Source: JAICJR01 sp036555755
Lineage (GTDB): Bacteria; Actinomycetota; Thermoleophilia; Solirubrobacterales; Thermoleophilaceae
Direction: 5' to 3'
Assembly: GCA_036555755.1 (NCBI GenBank)
Contig: DATBKS010000326.1
Location: 1-8,326 of the forward strand
DNA length: 8,326 nucleotides
Shown here: positions 1 through 6,349 of the stretch, piece by piece
Numbering within the stretch: the first letter of the stretch is position 1
Layout: each line of letters begins with the position of its first letter
Notes under the pieces: generated by a model
What the model was told of the DNA's origin: nothing
Database searches by the model: none
Seen by the model: only the letters and a program-made list of their open reading frames with translations
Made by a program: the position numbers and the translations under genes

Positions 1-228
1 ACGCTCGGCATCCACCCCCTCGCGGTTCTGATCGTGACGATCTCCGGCGGAGCGCTGTTCGGCACGGTCGGCCTGATCCTCGCCGCGCCGCTGACGTCCG
101 CCGCGGTGAAGATCTCGGGCGACATCGCCCGGGCGCGTGCCGAAGAGGAGAAGGAGGGAGCCGCAGCCGGAGCGGCGCCCTCGCCGACAGAGGAGCCACC
201 GCCCGAGCCCGAGCCGGCGCAGGCCTAG
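1..228 (+). CDS. AI-2E family transporter, C-terminal fragment
   Basis: The reading frame is open from the first base and ends at TAG 226-228, so only the last 75 residues are visible and the true start lies outside the window. The segment begins LGIHPLAVLIVTISGGALFG and continues through TVGLILAAPLTSAAVKI. This matches the last membrane helices of the AI-2E/PerM family (PF01594), which typically ends with a 'hPl..l...l.gg.lfG..G.llA.Pl.a..k' pattern. These are polytopic inner-membrane proteins, some linked to autoinducer-2 or other small-molecule export and some to ion antiport; the substrate cannot be told from this fragment. After the last helix comes a charged cytoplasmic-type tail rich in Glu, Ala and Pro (about 35 residues), which is low-complexity and probably disordered. 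It converges on the next gene and overlaps it by 4 bases. The family call rests on a short but characteristic end. Confidence 0.8.
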   Translation, partial: TLGIHPLAVLIVTISGGALFGTVGLILAAPLTSAAVKISGDIARARAEEEKEGAAAGAAPSPTEEPPPEPEPAQA

Positions 229-1034
229 CGCGCGCGCTGCGCGGCCCCGAGGCCGCGGAACTCCGGTGCGCGGCGCTCCTGGAAGCTGCGCACTCCCTCG
301 GCGAGATCCGGCTGGCCGAAGGACTCGAGCATCAGCGCGTTCGACTCCTCAAGCGCGCGCTTGAGCGGGGCGTCGAGGTGGCGGTACACCTGGCGCTTCA
401 TCGTTGCCATCGAGCTGGGCGAGCAGTGCACCGCCAGCTCGCGGGCATAGGCGAGCGTCTCGCCGAGCAGCTGGTCGGGCGCGAGCACGCGGTCTACCAA
501 CCCCATCCCGGCCGCCTCCTCAGCGAGCACCACGCGGCCCGAGAGCAACAGGTCGAGCGCGCGCGAGGGACCGACGAGCCGCGGCAGGATCCACGACATC
601 CCGTGCTCGGCCACGAGGCCGCGGCGGGCGAACGCGGTGGTGAGCTTCGCGCCGCGCGCCGCGAAGCGCAGGTCGCACATCAGCGCCTGCACGAGCCCCA
701 GCCCGGCGGTGGCGCCGTTGAGGGCGGCGATGATCGGCTTCGGAACCGTGAGCGGGAAGGTCTGGGGACGGGAGAGGATCGCCTCCTCGCCCGGATTGAT
801 GTCGCCACCTCCGATGGCCTCGAGCCGTTCGAGGTCCGCGCCGGCGCAGAAACCGCGGCCCGCGCCGGTGACGACGATCGCCCGCACGTCGGGATCGTCC
901 GCCGCCCGCTGCAGCAGATCGAACCAGAGTTCCTGCATCTCCGGAACGAGCGCGTTGAGGCGGTCTGGACGGTTGAGGGTGAGGAGCGCGACCCCGTCGT
1001 CGCGCAACTCGTAAAGCACCGACTCCCCGCTCAT
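225..1034 (-). CDS. enoyl-CoA hydratase/isomerase (crotonase superfamily) protein
   Basis: A 269-residue crotonase-fold protein, the usual length for the family. It probably acts on an acyl-CoA thioester in the cytoplasm. The oxyanion-hole segments are clear: GFCAGADL (61-68) and NGATAGLG (106-113). The C-terminal helical region of the family follows, with SGRVVLAEEAAGMGLVDRV at 165-183. The two glutamates used by classical enoyl-CoA hydratase (rat Glu144 and Glu164) align here with Val115 and Phe135. Instead Glu143, in GLVAEHG, falls where delta3,delta2-enoyl-CoA isomerases carry their catalytic acid. The reaction is thus more likely isomerisation or another crotonase chemistry than plain hydration; this is my alignment by eye. 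The ATG at 1034 has no convincing Shine-Dalgarno sequence. A TACGCT hexamer ends 7 bases upstream, which would suit a leaderless transcript. It is divergent from the FAH gene by 26 bp, and its TAG stop (227-225) overlaps the stop of the AI-2E gene. Confidence 0.9.
   Translation of the reverse strand: MSGESVLYELRDDGVALLTLNRPDRLNALVPEMQELWFDLLQRAADDPDVRAIVVTGAGRGFCAGADLERLEAIGGGDINPGEEAILSRPQTFPLTVPKPIIAALNGATAGLGLVQALMCDLRFAARGAKLTTAFARRGLVAEHGMSWILPRLVGPSRALDLLLSGRVVLAEEAAGMGLVDRVLAPDQLLGETLAYARELAVHCSPSSMATMKRQVYRHLDAPLKRALEESNALMLESFGQPDLAEGVRSFQERRAPEFRGLGAAQRAR
240..257 (+). terminator. possible GC hairpin downstream of the AI-2E gene
   Basis: A perfect 7-bp stem (CGCGGCC at 240-246, GGCCGCG at 251-257) with a CCGA loop begins 11 bases after the + strand stop. 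It has no T-tract, and it lies inside the 3' end of the convergent enoyl-CoA hydratase gene. It could therefore be coincidental coding sequence in GC-rich DNA. Confidence 0.25.
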
Positions 1035-1041
1035 TGGTCAA

Positions 1042-1047
1042 AGCGTA
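1042..1047 (-). promoter_or_regulatory. candidate -10 element for the enoyl-CoA hydratase gene
   Basis: Read on the - strand this is TACGCT, a TANNNT-type -10 hexamer. It ends 7 bases before the ATG at 1034, the spacing expected if transcription begins at or next to the start codon. No good -35 is visible and the motif is short, so this is a weak inference. It abuts the ribosome-binding site of the divergent gene. Confidence 0.3.
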
Positions 1048-1052
1048 GGAGA
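1047..1052 (+). promoter_or_regulatory. ribosome-binding site of the FAH-family gene
   Basis: AGGAGA lies 8 bases upstream of the ATG at 1061. It decides the start: the nearer ATG at 1053 runs into TGA after three codons, so 1061 is the usable initiator. Confidence 0.7.
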
Positions 1053-1060
1053 ATGGACGG

Positions 1061-1888
1061 ATGAGGCTCGCGCGGGCGGAGGTGGGCGGTGCGCCACGGG
1101 TACTGGTCGAAATCGACGGCGCATACGCACTAGCGACGGTCCAGGGCGAGGAATTCGAGGATCTTGCGGCGCTGCTGAGCAGCGGTGGCGCCATCGAACC
1201 TGGCGCGGAAGCGCAACCCGGCGAGCTCCTGTCGGTCGTCGGCCGTCCCGGGAAGGTGATCTGCGTCGGTCTCAACTACGCCGCGCACGCCGCCGAGACC
1301 GGCCGCCCGCCGCCCGATTACCCGATGCTCTTTCCGAAGTGGCACACGTCGCTCACCGGGCCGTTCGCCGACGTGCCGCTGCCGCCCGAGTCACAGAAGG
1401 TCGACTGGGAGGCGGAGCTCGCGTTCGTGTTCGGCAAGCCGGCGCGGCGCGTCAAGGCGGAGGACGCGGCCGACGTCGTGTTCGGCTTCACGGCCGCGAA
1501 CGACGTGTCGATGCGCGACTTCCAGCGCCACACCGCGCAGTACACGGCGGGCAAGGCCTGGGACCGCGCGACGCCGCTCGGCCCGCTGCTGGTGACCGCC
1601 GACGAGCTCGGCAGCATCACGCCCGACCTCGCCATCAGCGGCCGCCTGAACGGAGAGACCGTCCAGGACAGCCGCACCAACGACCTCATCTTCGGCGTTC
1701 CCGAGCTCGTCGCCTACATCACCACTGCGATGACGATGGAGCCCGGCGACGTCGTCCTCACGGGGACGCCCTCCGGCGTCGGCAACGCGATGGACCCGCC
1801 CCGCTACCTCACCGACGGCGCCGTGTTCGAGGTCGAGATCGAGGGCATCGGCACCCTGCGCAACACCTTCCGGGCCGAGTCGCTGTAG
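1061..1888 (+). CDS. fumarylacetoacetate hydrolase (FAH) family protein
   Basis: A 275-residue protein of the FAH superfamily, which includes acylpyruvases, 2-hydroxyhepta-2,4-diene-1,7-dioate isomerases and oxaloacetate decarboxylases. These cytoplasmic Mg/Mn enzymes cleave or rearrange beta-diketo or 2-oxo acids in ring-cleavage pathways. Residues 1-60 form the small N-terminal domain. The catalytic domain starts at GKVICVGLNYAAHAAETG (64-81), whose His76/Glu79 pair matches the HxxE dyad of FAHD1-type acylpyruvases. Metal ligands are visible as Glu117 and Glu119 in DWEAEL and Asp148 in ANDVSMRD. Lys165 (GKAWD) and the LTGTPSGVG loop (233-241) complete the active site. Length and motifs are normal, with no sign of damage. 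A good ribosome-binding site precedes ATG 1061. The next gene starts 13 bases after the stop, so co-transcription with the oxidoreductase is likely. The exact substrate cannot be assigned; an acylpyruvate or other ring-cleavage intermediate is the best guess. Confidence 0.93.
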   Translation: MRLARAEVGGAPRVLVEIDGAYALATVQGEEFEDLAALLSSGGAIEPGAEAQPGELLSVVGRPGKVICVGLNYAAHAAETGRPPPDYPMLFPKWHTSLTGPFADVPLPPESQKVDWEAELAFVFGKPARRVKAEDAADVVFGFTAANDVSMRDFQRHTAQYTAGKAWDRATPLGPLLVTADELGSITPDLAISGRLNGETVQDSRTNDLIFGVPELVAYITTAMTMEPGDVVLTGTPSGVGNAMDPPRYLTDGAVFEVEIEGIGTLRNTFRAESL

Positions 1889-1901
1889 CTTTCGCGCCCG
1901 C

Positions 1902-2888
1902 ATGCGCGCGCTCCAGATCGAAGAGCTCGGCGGGCCAGACGCCGTAAAGGTCGTCGACGCGCCCGAGCCGCAGGCGAGCCACTTCTCCACGCCGGGGCAG
2001 GGCGTCCTGATCGACGTCAAGGCCGCCGCGGTCTCGTTCCCGGACGTGCTCCAGTCGCGCGGCCTCTACCAGTTCAAGCCCGATCTGCCGTTCGTGCCGG
2101 GCGCCGAGGTGTCGGGCGTCGTGGTCGAGAGCTCCGACTCGTCATTCGAGCCGGGCCAGCGCGTGGCCGCCATGACTTTGCTGGGCGCCATGGCGGAGAA
2201 GGCCGTCGCACCAACCGCGATGACCTTCGCTCTGCCCGACGAGCTCGACTTCGCCGAGGGCGCGGCGCTCGTCCTCAACTACCACACTGCGCTGTTCGCT
2301 CTGAAGTACCGCGGCCGGCTGACCGAGGGCGAATGGGTGCTCGTGCACGGCGCCGCGGGCGGTGTCGGGACGGCCAGCCTCCAGGTGTCGAAGGCGCTCG
2401 GCGCCCAGACCATCGCCGTGGTCTCGAGTGACGAGAAGGAGCAGGTGGCCAAGCAGGCCGGCGCCGACCATGTCGTCCGCTCGGACGCCGAGTGGAAGGA
2501 CCAGGCCAAGGAGATCTCCGGCGGCGGCGTGGACGTGGTGCTCGATCCCGTCGGCGGCGACCGCTTCACCGACAGCCTGCGCTCGCTGCGCGAGCAGGGC
2601 CGCGCCGTGGTGGTCGGCTTCACCGGCGGCTCGATCCCCGAGGTGAAAGTCAACCGGCTGCTGCTGAACAACATCGACGTCGTCGGCGCGGGCTGGGGCG
2701 CGTTCGTGCTCAGCAAGCCCGGCTTCACCGCAAAGCTCGCCGAGGAGCTCGACGGGATGATCCGCGCGGGCCACGTCAAGCCGATCGTCGGCAGTCGCTT
2801 CCCGCTCGAGCAGGCGGGCGACGCGATGCGCCTGATCGAGGAGCGCGGCGCGCTGGGCAAGGTCGTGCTGGAGTTGGCAAGCGCCTAA
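1902..2888 (+). CDS. NADPH:quinone oxidoreductase-type zinc-free MDR enzyme
   Basis: A 328-residue medium-chain dehydrogenase/reductase of the quinone oxidoreductase (Qor) branch. It would use NADPH to reduce quinones or other activated enones in the cytoplasm. The N-terminal GroES-like domain (about 1-115) contains VSFPDVLQSRGLY (44-56) and the PFVPGAEVSGVV stretch (63-74) typical of the family. The Rossmann domain carries the cofactor loop HGAAGGVG (149-156), then GADHVV (187-192), DVVLDPVGGD (211-220) and the closing ALGKVVLEL segment. The protein contains no cysteine, so neither the catalytic nor the structural zinc site of alcohol dehydrogenases can be present, which supports the Qor branch. 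The ATG at 1902 begins the conserved M-RALQIEELGGPD start but has no clear ribosome-binding site. Translation may be coupled to the FAH gene 13 bases upstream. The substrate is unknown; the pairing with an FAH enzyme suggests catabolism of an aromatic or unsaturated acid. Confidence 0.93.
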   Translation: MRALQIEELGGPDAVKVVDAPEPQASHFSTPGQGVLIDVKAAAVSFPDVLQSRGLYQFKPDLPFVPGAEVSGVVVESSDSSFEPGQRVAAMTLLGAMAEKAVAPTAMTFALPDELDFAEGAALVLNYHTALFALKYRGRLTEGEWVLVHGAAGGVGTASLQVSKALGAQTIAVVSSDEKEQVAKQAGADHVVRSDAEWKDQAKEISGGGVDVVLDPVGGDRFTDSLRSLREQGRAVVVGFTGGSIPEVKVNRLLLNNIDVVGAGWGAFVLSKPGFTAKLAEELDGMIRAGHVKPIVGSRFPLEQAGDAMRLIEERGALGKVVLELASA

Positions 2889-2892
2889 CGGC

Positions 2893-2900
2893 AAGGTAGG
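2893..2900 (+). promoter_or_regulatory. ribosome-binding site deciding the DUF218 gene start
   Basis: AAGGTAGG ends 9 bases before GTG 2910 but directly touches the in-frame TTG at 2901. The spacing makes GTG 2910 the better initiator. Confidence 0.6.
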
Positions 2901-2909
2901 TTGACCGCT

Positions 2910-3605
2910 GTGCGGCGGCTGACCGGGAAGAAAGTCCTGCTGGCTGCGCTGTGCGTTCTCGGCATGGTCGCGCTCATCGGCATCGGCGCGAACGCCTACA
3001 TGCTGCTGAGCACCAAGGGCGGCTCCACGAGCGATCCGGCCAAGCTGAAGCACGCCCAGGCGGCGATCGTGCTAGGCGCGCTCGTCCAGCCGAACGGGCA
3101 GATGAGCGGCATGCTCGCCGACCGGGTCAGCCAGGCCGTCGCCCTCTGGCGCGCCCACAAGGTCGACCGCATCCTCGTCTCCGGCGACCACCACACCTGG
3201 GCCTACGACGAGCCTGACACCATGCGCGAGGCGCTCATGCGCGCGGGCGTCCCCGCCCACGACATCTTCACCGACCACGCGGGCTTCGACACCTGGGCGA
3301 GCATGGTCCGCGCCCGCAAGGTGTTCGGCGTGGACAGCGCGATCGTGGTCACCCAGGGCTTCCACATGGCGCGCGCCCTCTACCTCGGCAAGCAGGCCGG
3401 CCTCCACGTCAGCGGCCTCACCGCCGACCTCCACGGCTACGGCTACCAGGGCAAGAAGAGCGACGTGCGCGAGCTGTTCGCCCGCGTGAAGGCGGTCGGC
3501 GACACGCTCACGCACCCGAACGTGCTCCTCGGCCCGCGGATCCCGATCACCGGCGACGGCCGCGTGAGCTGGGGCCCGCAGCACCCGCCTTCGGCACAGG
3601 GCTGA
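2910..3605 (+). CDS. SanA-like DUF218 (YdcF family) membrane-anchored protein
   Basis: A 231-residue protein when started at GTG 2910; a TTG three codons upstream is in frame but lies against the Shine-Dalgarno sequence. Residues 1-8 are basic, followed by one hydrophobic helix (about 9-33), so the protein is probably anchored in the membrane with the domain outside. The DUF218 core follows: AAIVLGALV (51-59), DRILVSGDHH (86-95), EPDTMREAL (101-109), DHAGFDTWASMVRARKVFG (122-140) and IVVTQGFHMARAL (145-157). The SGD, AGF.T..S..RA and TQ.FH..RA blocks match E. coli SanA, a protein linked to envelope barrier function and vancomycin resistance at high temperature. Its biochemical activity is unsettled. 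The gene lies 21 bases after the oxidoreductase and may be the last of the three-gene + strand unit, although its function looks unrelated to the two enzymes. The C-terminal 25 residues are Pro/Gly-rich. Confidence 0.87.
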   Translation: MRRLTGKKVLLAALCVLGMVALIGIGANAYMLLSTKGGSTSDPAKLKHAQAAIVLGALVQPNGQMSGMLADRVSQAVALWRAHKVDRILVSGDHHTWAYDEPDTMREALMRAGVPAHDIFTDHAGFDTWASMVRARKVFGVDSAIVVTQGFHMARALYLGKQAGLHVSGLTADLHGYGYQGKKSDVRELFARVKAVGDTLTHPNVLLGPRIPITGDGRVSWGPQHPPSAQG

Positions 3606-3641
3606 GCGCTGCCCTATAGGACAGGTGGACGGGAGGTGGCT

Positions 3642-3659
3642 CGATCCATGCGATCCATC
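3642..3659. repeat. short tandem direct repeat CGATCCATN x2
   Basis: CGATCCATG (3642-3650) is followed directly by CGATCCATC (3651-3659), a 9-bp period with one mismatch at the last base. The second copy forms the left arm of the adjacent stem-loop. It could therefore pair in an alternative register with the right arm. Confidence 0.6.
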
Positions 3660-3690
3660 TTTTCCACCATATGGGTGGGTTAGATGGATC
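3652..3690. terminator. 39-nt stem-loop between convergent genes, possible bidirectional terminator
   Basis: The arms GATCCATCT (3652-3660) and AGATGGATC (3682-3690) are perfectly complementary. On the same axis, CCACC (3664-3668) pairs with GGTGG (3674-3678), leaving a TT/TT internal mismatch, a T-G wobble and a five-base loop centred on 3671. It starts 46 bases after the DUF218 stop, in the gap between convergent genes. No T-tract follows on either strand, so a classical intrinsic terminator is not proven. It could also be a cruciform or a protein-binding palindrome. Confidence 0.5.
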
Positions 3691-3711
3691 CAGTCGACGA
3701 CCCGGCGACCC

Positions 3712-3728
3712 TTTATCGCCGCGGTAAA
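3712..3728. other. small stem-loop in the convergent gap
   Basis: TTTA (3712-3715) pairs with TAAA (3725-3728), continued by a T-G wobble and CG/CG pairs to a three-base loop. This is a 7-bp stem between the two larger hairpins. It is weak on its own; its role is unknown and it may be chance. Confidence 0.3.
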
Positions 3729-3765
3729 CGCTCGGGCCAGGCGCACCCCGACGGACGCCTAAGCA

Positions 3766-3787
3766 CCCCGGTGTGCGACACCCGGGG
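3766..3787 (-). terminator. GC-rich hairpin right after the permease stop, likely operon terminator
   Basis: CCCCGGTGT (3766-3774) and ACACCCGGGG (3778-3787) form a 9-bp stem with one bulged base (3781) and a GCG loop. On the - strand it begins immediately after the permease TAG (3790-3788), the expected place to end the HAD-ABC operon. It lacks a strong T-run, which is common for high-GC actinobacterial terminators. Confidence 0.55.
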
Positions 3788-6349
3788 CTACTCGTAAGAC
3801 AGCGCTTCGAGCGGCCGCAGGCGCGAGGCGCGGCGGGCGGGGAAGATCGCCGCGAGCAGGCCGACGATCACCGCCGCGATCACGAAGATGATCAGCGAGC
3901 CGACCGGGATCGTGAAGTTGATCTCGTCAACGCGCGCCGCGAGCAGCGCGCCCAGCACGATGCCGAGGGCGATCCCGGTGACCGTGCCGATCAGCGCCGT
4001 GATCACGCTCTCGTGGCGGATCATCCGCCGCGTCTGCCGACGCGTCATGCCTACAGCGCGCAGCATGCCGATCTCTCTTGTGCGCTCGAACACCGACAGC
4101 ACGAGCGTGTTCACGATCCCGAACAGGCTCACGATGATCGAGAGCGCGAGCAGCACGTAGAGGATGTTCAGCGTGGACTTCAGCCCAGAGATCTGGTTGT
4201 CCACGAACTTCTGCTTGTTCTGCACCTTCGCGTTCGGAAAGCCCTGAAGCTGCTGCTCCAGCGCGGCCTGGTTGGCGGTGCTCTCCCCGCCCTGCATCTT
4301 GATGAACGTGAACAGGTTCTCCGGCTGCTGGAAGGAGCGGTCGAACAGCGCGCTCGAGATCGTGATCGGGCCGAACGGCGAGCCGCCGGCGGGCGGCTTG
4401 AAGATGCCCTTGATGGTCACGTGGAGCGTCTTGCCCGTCGGCGTCAGGAACGACACCGGCGAGCCGACGTGCAGGTGGTGGTCCTTCGCGTAGCCGTCGT
4501 CGGTGAAGGCGCCGTCCTCGCCGAGCGAAGACAGCACGGCCTGCGACCCCTCCTTCCAGTTGAGCGCGAGCGTGCTTCCGATGCTCGGGTCGACAGCCGT
4601 GAGCTGGTCCTTGCTGCCGAAGATCTTCGCCTCGTCGGAGCGAACGCCCGCCGCGGAGATGACCCCCGGCGTCTTCGCCACCGTCTCGCCGACCTTGATC
4701 GGGAGCGCGCTGAAGTTGTTCTGCGCGGTAACCACGTAGTCGCCGACGAACAGCGAGTTCACCGCGCCCCTGAAGTTGCTGATGATCCCGGCCGCCAGCA
4801 TCGCCACGAGCGTGACGAGCGCGAGCCCGATCATCAGCGCGGACGCGGTCGAGGCCGTGCGCTGCGGGTTGCGGCGCGCGTTCTCGCGGGCGAGCCGGCC
4901 CACCGCGCCGCCGATGCGCACCGCCGGCCAGCCGAGCACCTCGGCGAGCGACGGCACCCAGCGCGCCGAGAGCAGCGCGACGCCGACGAACACCATCAGT
5001 GCGCCGATGCCCATAGACAGCAGCACGCCGCCCGTGCCGAGTCCGGGCCGGAACAGCCCGTAGACGATCGCCGCGAAGCCCACCACCGTGAGCACCAGCG
5101 CGCGGATGAAACGGCGGCGAGGCGTGCTCGTCTCAGGCAGCGTGGCTCCCTCGCGCACCGCCTCGATCGGCTGCACGCGCGTGGCACGCATCGCCGGCCG
5201 CAGGCTCGCGGCCACGGTCACGATCACGCCGACGAGGATCGCCACGATCGCCGTCCGGCCCTCGAACACGATGCCGCTGTTGGGCAGCGTGAAGCCGACG
5301 GCGTCGAACAGCGAGAACAGCCCCTTCGCCAGCAGGAAGCCCACGAATAGGCCGACCACGGCGGCGGCCAGCCCGATCACGAATGCCTCCACCAGCACCG
5401 CGCGCAGGATCTGCCGGCGGTTGGCGCCGAGGGTCCGCAGGGTGGCGAACTCGCGGGTGCGCTGGGCGATCGTGATCGACAGCGAGTTGGCGATCACGAA
5501 GCTGCCGACGAACAGCGCGATGCCCGCGAACGCGAGCAGGAACGTCTTGAAGAACGTGAGGAAGCTGTTGGTCGAATCGGCCGCCTTCTGCGCCTGCTCG
5601 GCGCCGGTGTTCACCTGCGTGCCGGGCGGCAGGATCGGCTTGATCTGATTGACGAGCCGCTGCGGCGAGATCCCCGTTCGCGCCGCCACGCGGATGTCGT
5701 CGAGCTTGCCCTTCTTGTCGAACAGCGACTGCGCGGTGGCGATGTCGAACCCGGCCAGCGTCGCCCCTCCCAGCGATCCCGCGGAGCCGAACTTCACGAG
5801 CCCGGCGACTTTCATCTGCACGATCGGGCCCTCCGCTTGAACCCCGATCGTGTCGCCCACGTGGATCGACTTGTGCTTGGCCGTCGAGGTGTCGACCACC
5901 ACCTGATTCGGCCCCGGCCACGAGCCCTTCGACAGCTTGAGCGAGGAGAACTGCGGGTACTTGGGATCGACGCTGAAGCCGAGGTTGGGCGAGCCGCCGA
6001 ACGAGATCGCCTTGCCGTTCTTCACCAGGTGCGGCTCGCCCGCCACGCCGCCGATCGCGGCCTTCACGTCGGGCAGCGCGCGGATCTTCGCGAGCAGCGA
6101 CTCGTCGAACGAGGGCGTGCTCTCGCCTCCGCCCACGTTGCTGGCGTTCGTGTCGAGCGCGTTGCGGCCGGTGATCGTCGCGTCGGTGCCGCGGTAGACC
6201 GTCTGGAAGATCGAGTCGAACGCCTTGGTGATCGAGTCGGTGAGCACGTAGGTCCCGCTCACGAGCGCCACGCCGAGCACGATCGCGAGCGCGGTAAGCA
6301 CCGACCGCAGCTTGCGCGACATCAGCCCGCGTAGCGAGAAGCGGATCAC
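3788..6349 (-). CDS. ABC transporter permease, duplicated FtsX/MacB-type, 10 TM
   Basis: An 853-residue integral membrane protein with two FtsX/MacB-PCD halves. Predicted helices lie near 16-36, 264-290, 316-342, 364-383, 414-434, 437-460, 503-524, 724-752, 782-806 and 816-836. Two large extracytoplasmic domains (about 37-263 and 525-723) separate the first helix of each half from the rest. Each half carries the cytoplasmic coupling motif, QRTREFATLRTLGANRRQ (296-313) and ERTREIGMLRAVGMTRRQ (755-772). Each also has a closing PAMRATR/PARRASR...P.EA. signature. Size and 10-helix layout resemble E. coli YbbP rather than the 4-TM MacB or LolC. The GTG start at 6349 overlaps the ATPase stop as GTGA, and CTCCTT at 6361-6366 (AAGGAG on the - strand) supplies a ribosome-binding site 11 bases upstream. 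The open frame continues further upstream, but only as antisense-style read-through of the ATPase gene. The substrate is unknown; such type VII ABC systems move or extract lipids, peptides or antibiotics or signal across the membrane. Confidence 0.95.
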   Translation of the reverse strand: MIRFSLRGLMSRKLRSVLTALAIVLGVALVSGTYVLTDSITKAFDSIFQTVYRGTDATITGRNALDTNASNVGGGESTPSFDESLLAKIRALPDVKAAIGGVAGEPHLVKNGKAISFGGSPNLGFSVDPKYPQFSSLKLSKGSWPGPNQVVVDTSTAKHKSIHVGDTIGVQAEGPIVQMKVAGLVKFGSAGSLGGATLAGFDIATAQSLFDKKGKLDDIRVAARTGISPQRLVNQIKPILPPGTQVNTGAEQAQKAADSTNSFLTFFKTFLLAFAGIALFVGSFVIANSLSITIAQRTREFATLRTLGANRRQILRAVLVEAFVIGLAAAVVGLFVGFLLAKGLFSLFDAVGFTLPNSGIVFEGRTAIVAILVGVIVTVAASLRPAMRATRVQPIEAVREGATLPETSTPRRRFIRALVLTVVGFAAIVYGLFRPGLGTGGVLLSMGIGALMVFVGVALLSARWVPSLAEVLGWPAVRIGGAVGRLARENARRNPQRTASTASALMIGLALVTLVAMLAAGIISNFRGAVNSLFVGDYVVTAQNNFSALPIKVGETVAKTPGVISAAGVRSDEAKIFGSKDQLTAVDPSIGSTLALNWKEGSQAVLSSLGEDGAFTDDGYAKDHHLHVGSPVSFLTPTGKTLHVTIKGIFKPPAGGSPFGPITISSALFDRSFQQPENLFTFIKMQGGESTANQAALEQQLQGFPNAKVQNKQKFVDNQISGLKSTLNILYVLLALSIIVSLFGIVNTLVLSVFERTREIGMLRAVGMTRRQTRRMIRHESVITALIGTVTGIALGIVLGALLAARVDEINFTIPVGSLIIFVIAAVIVGLLAAIFPARRASRLRPLEALSYE

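Noticed and set aside
229..236. GCGCGCGC alternating tract as possible Z-DNA
   Set aside because: Only four dinucleotide units, inside a coding region of very GC-rich DNA; expected by chance.
378..1064. 228-codon + strand open frame antisense to the enoyl-CoA hydratase gene
   Set aside because: The opposite strand encodes a clear crotonase-family protein; this frame is Arg/His/Glu-rich low-complexity read-through.
3668..3698. NdeI, BamHI and SalI sites within 31 bp (CATATG, GGATCC, GTCGAC), resembling a cloning polylinker
   Set aside because: The spacing and flanks do not match a vector polylinker I know, and two of the sites arise from the natural palindrome. There is no other vector sequence nearby. 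A check of read coverage across the site would settle it.
3773..5350. 525-codon + strand open frame antisense to the permease
   Set aside because: Its composition is almost only Arg, Ala, His, Glu and Asp, with no domain pattern. It mirrors the codon structure of a strong permease gene in GC-rich DNA, and it overlaps conserved FtsX motifs on the other strand.
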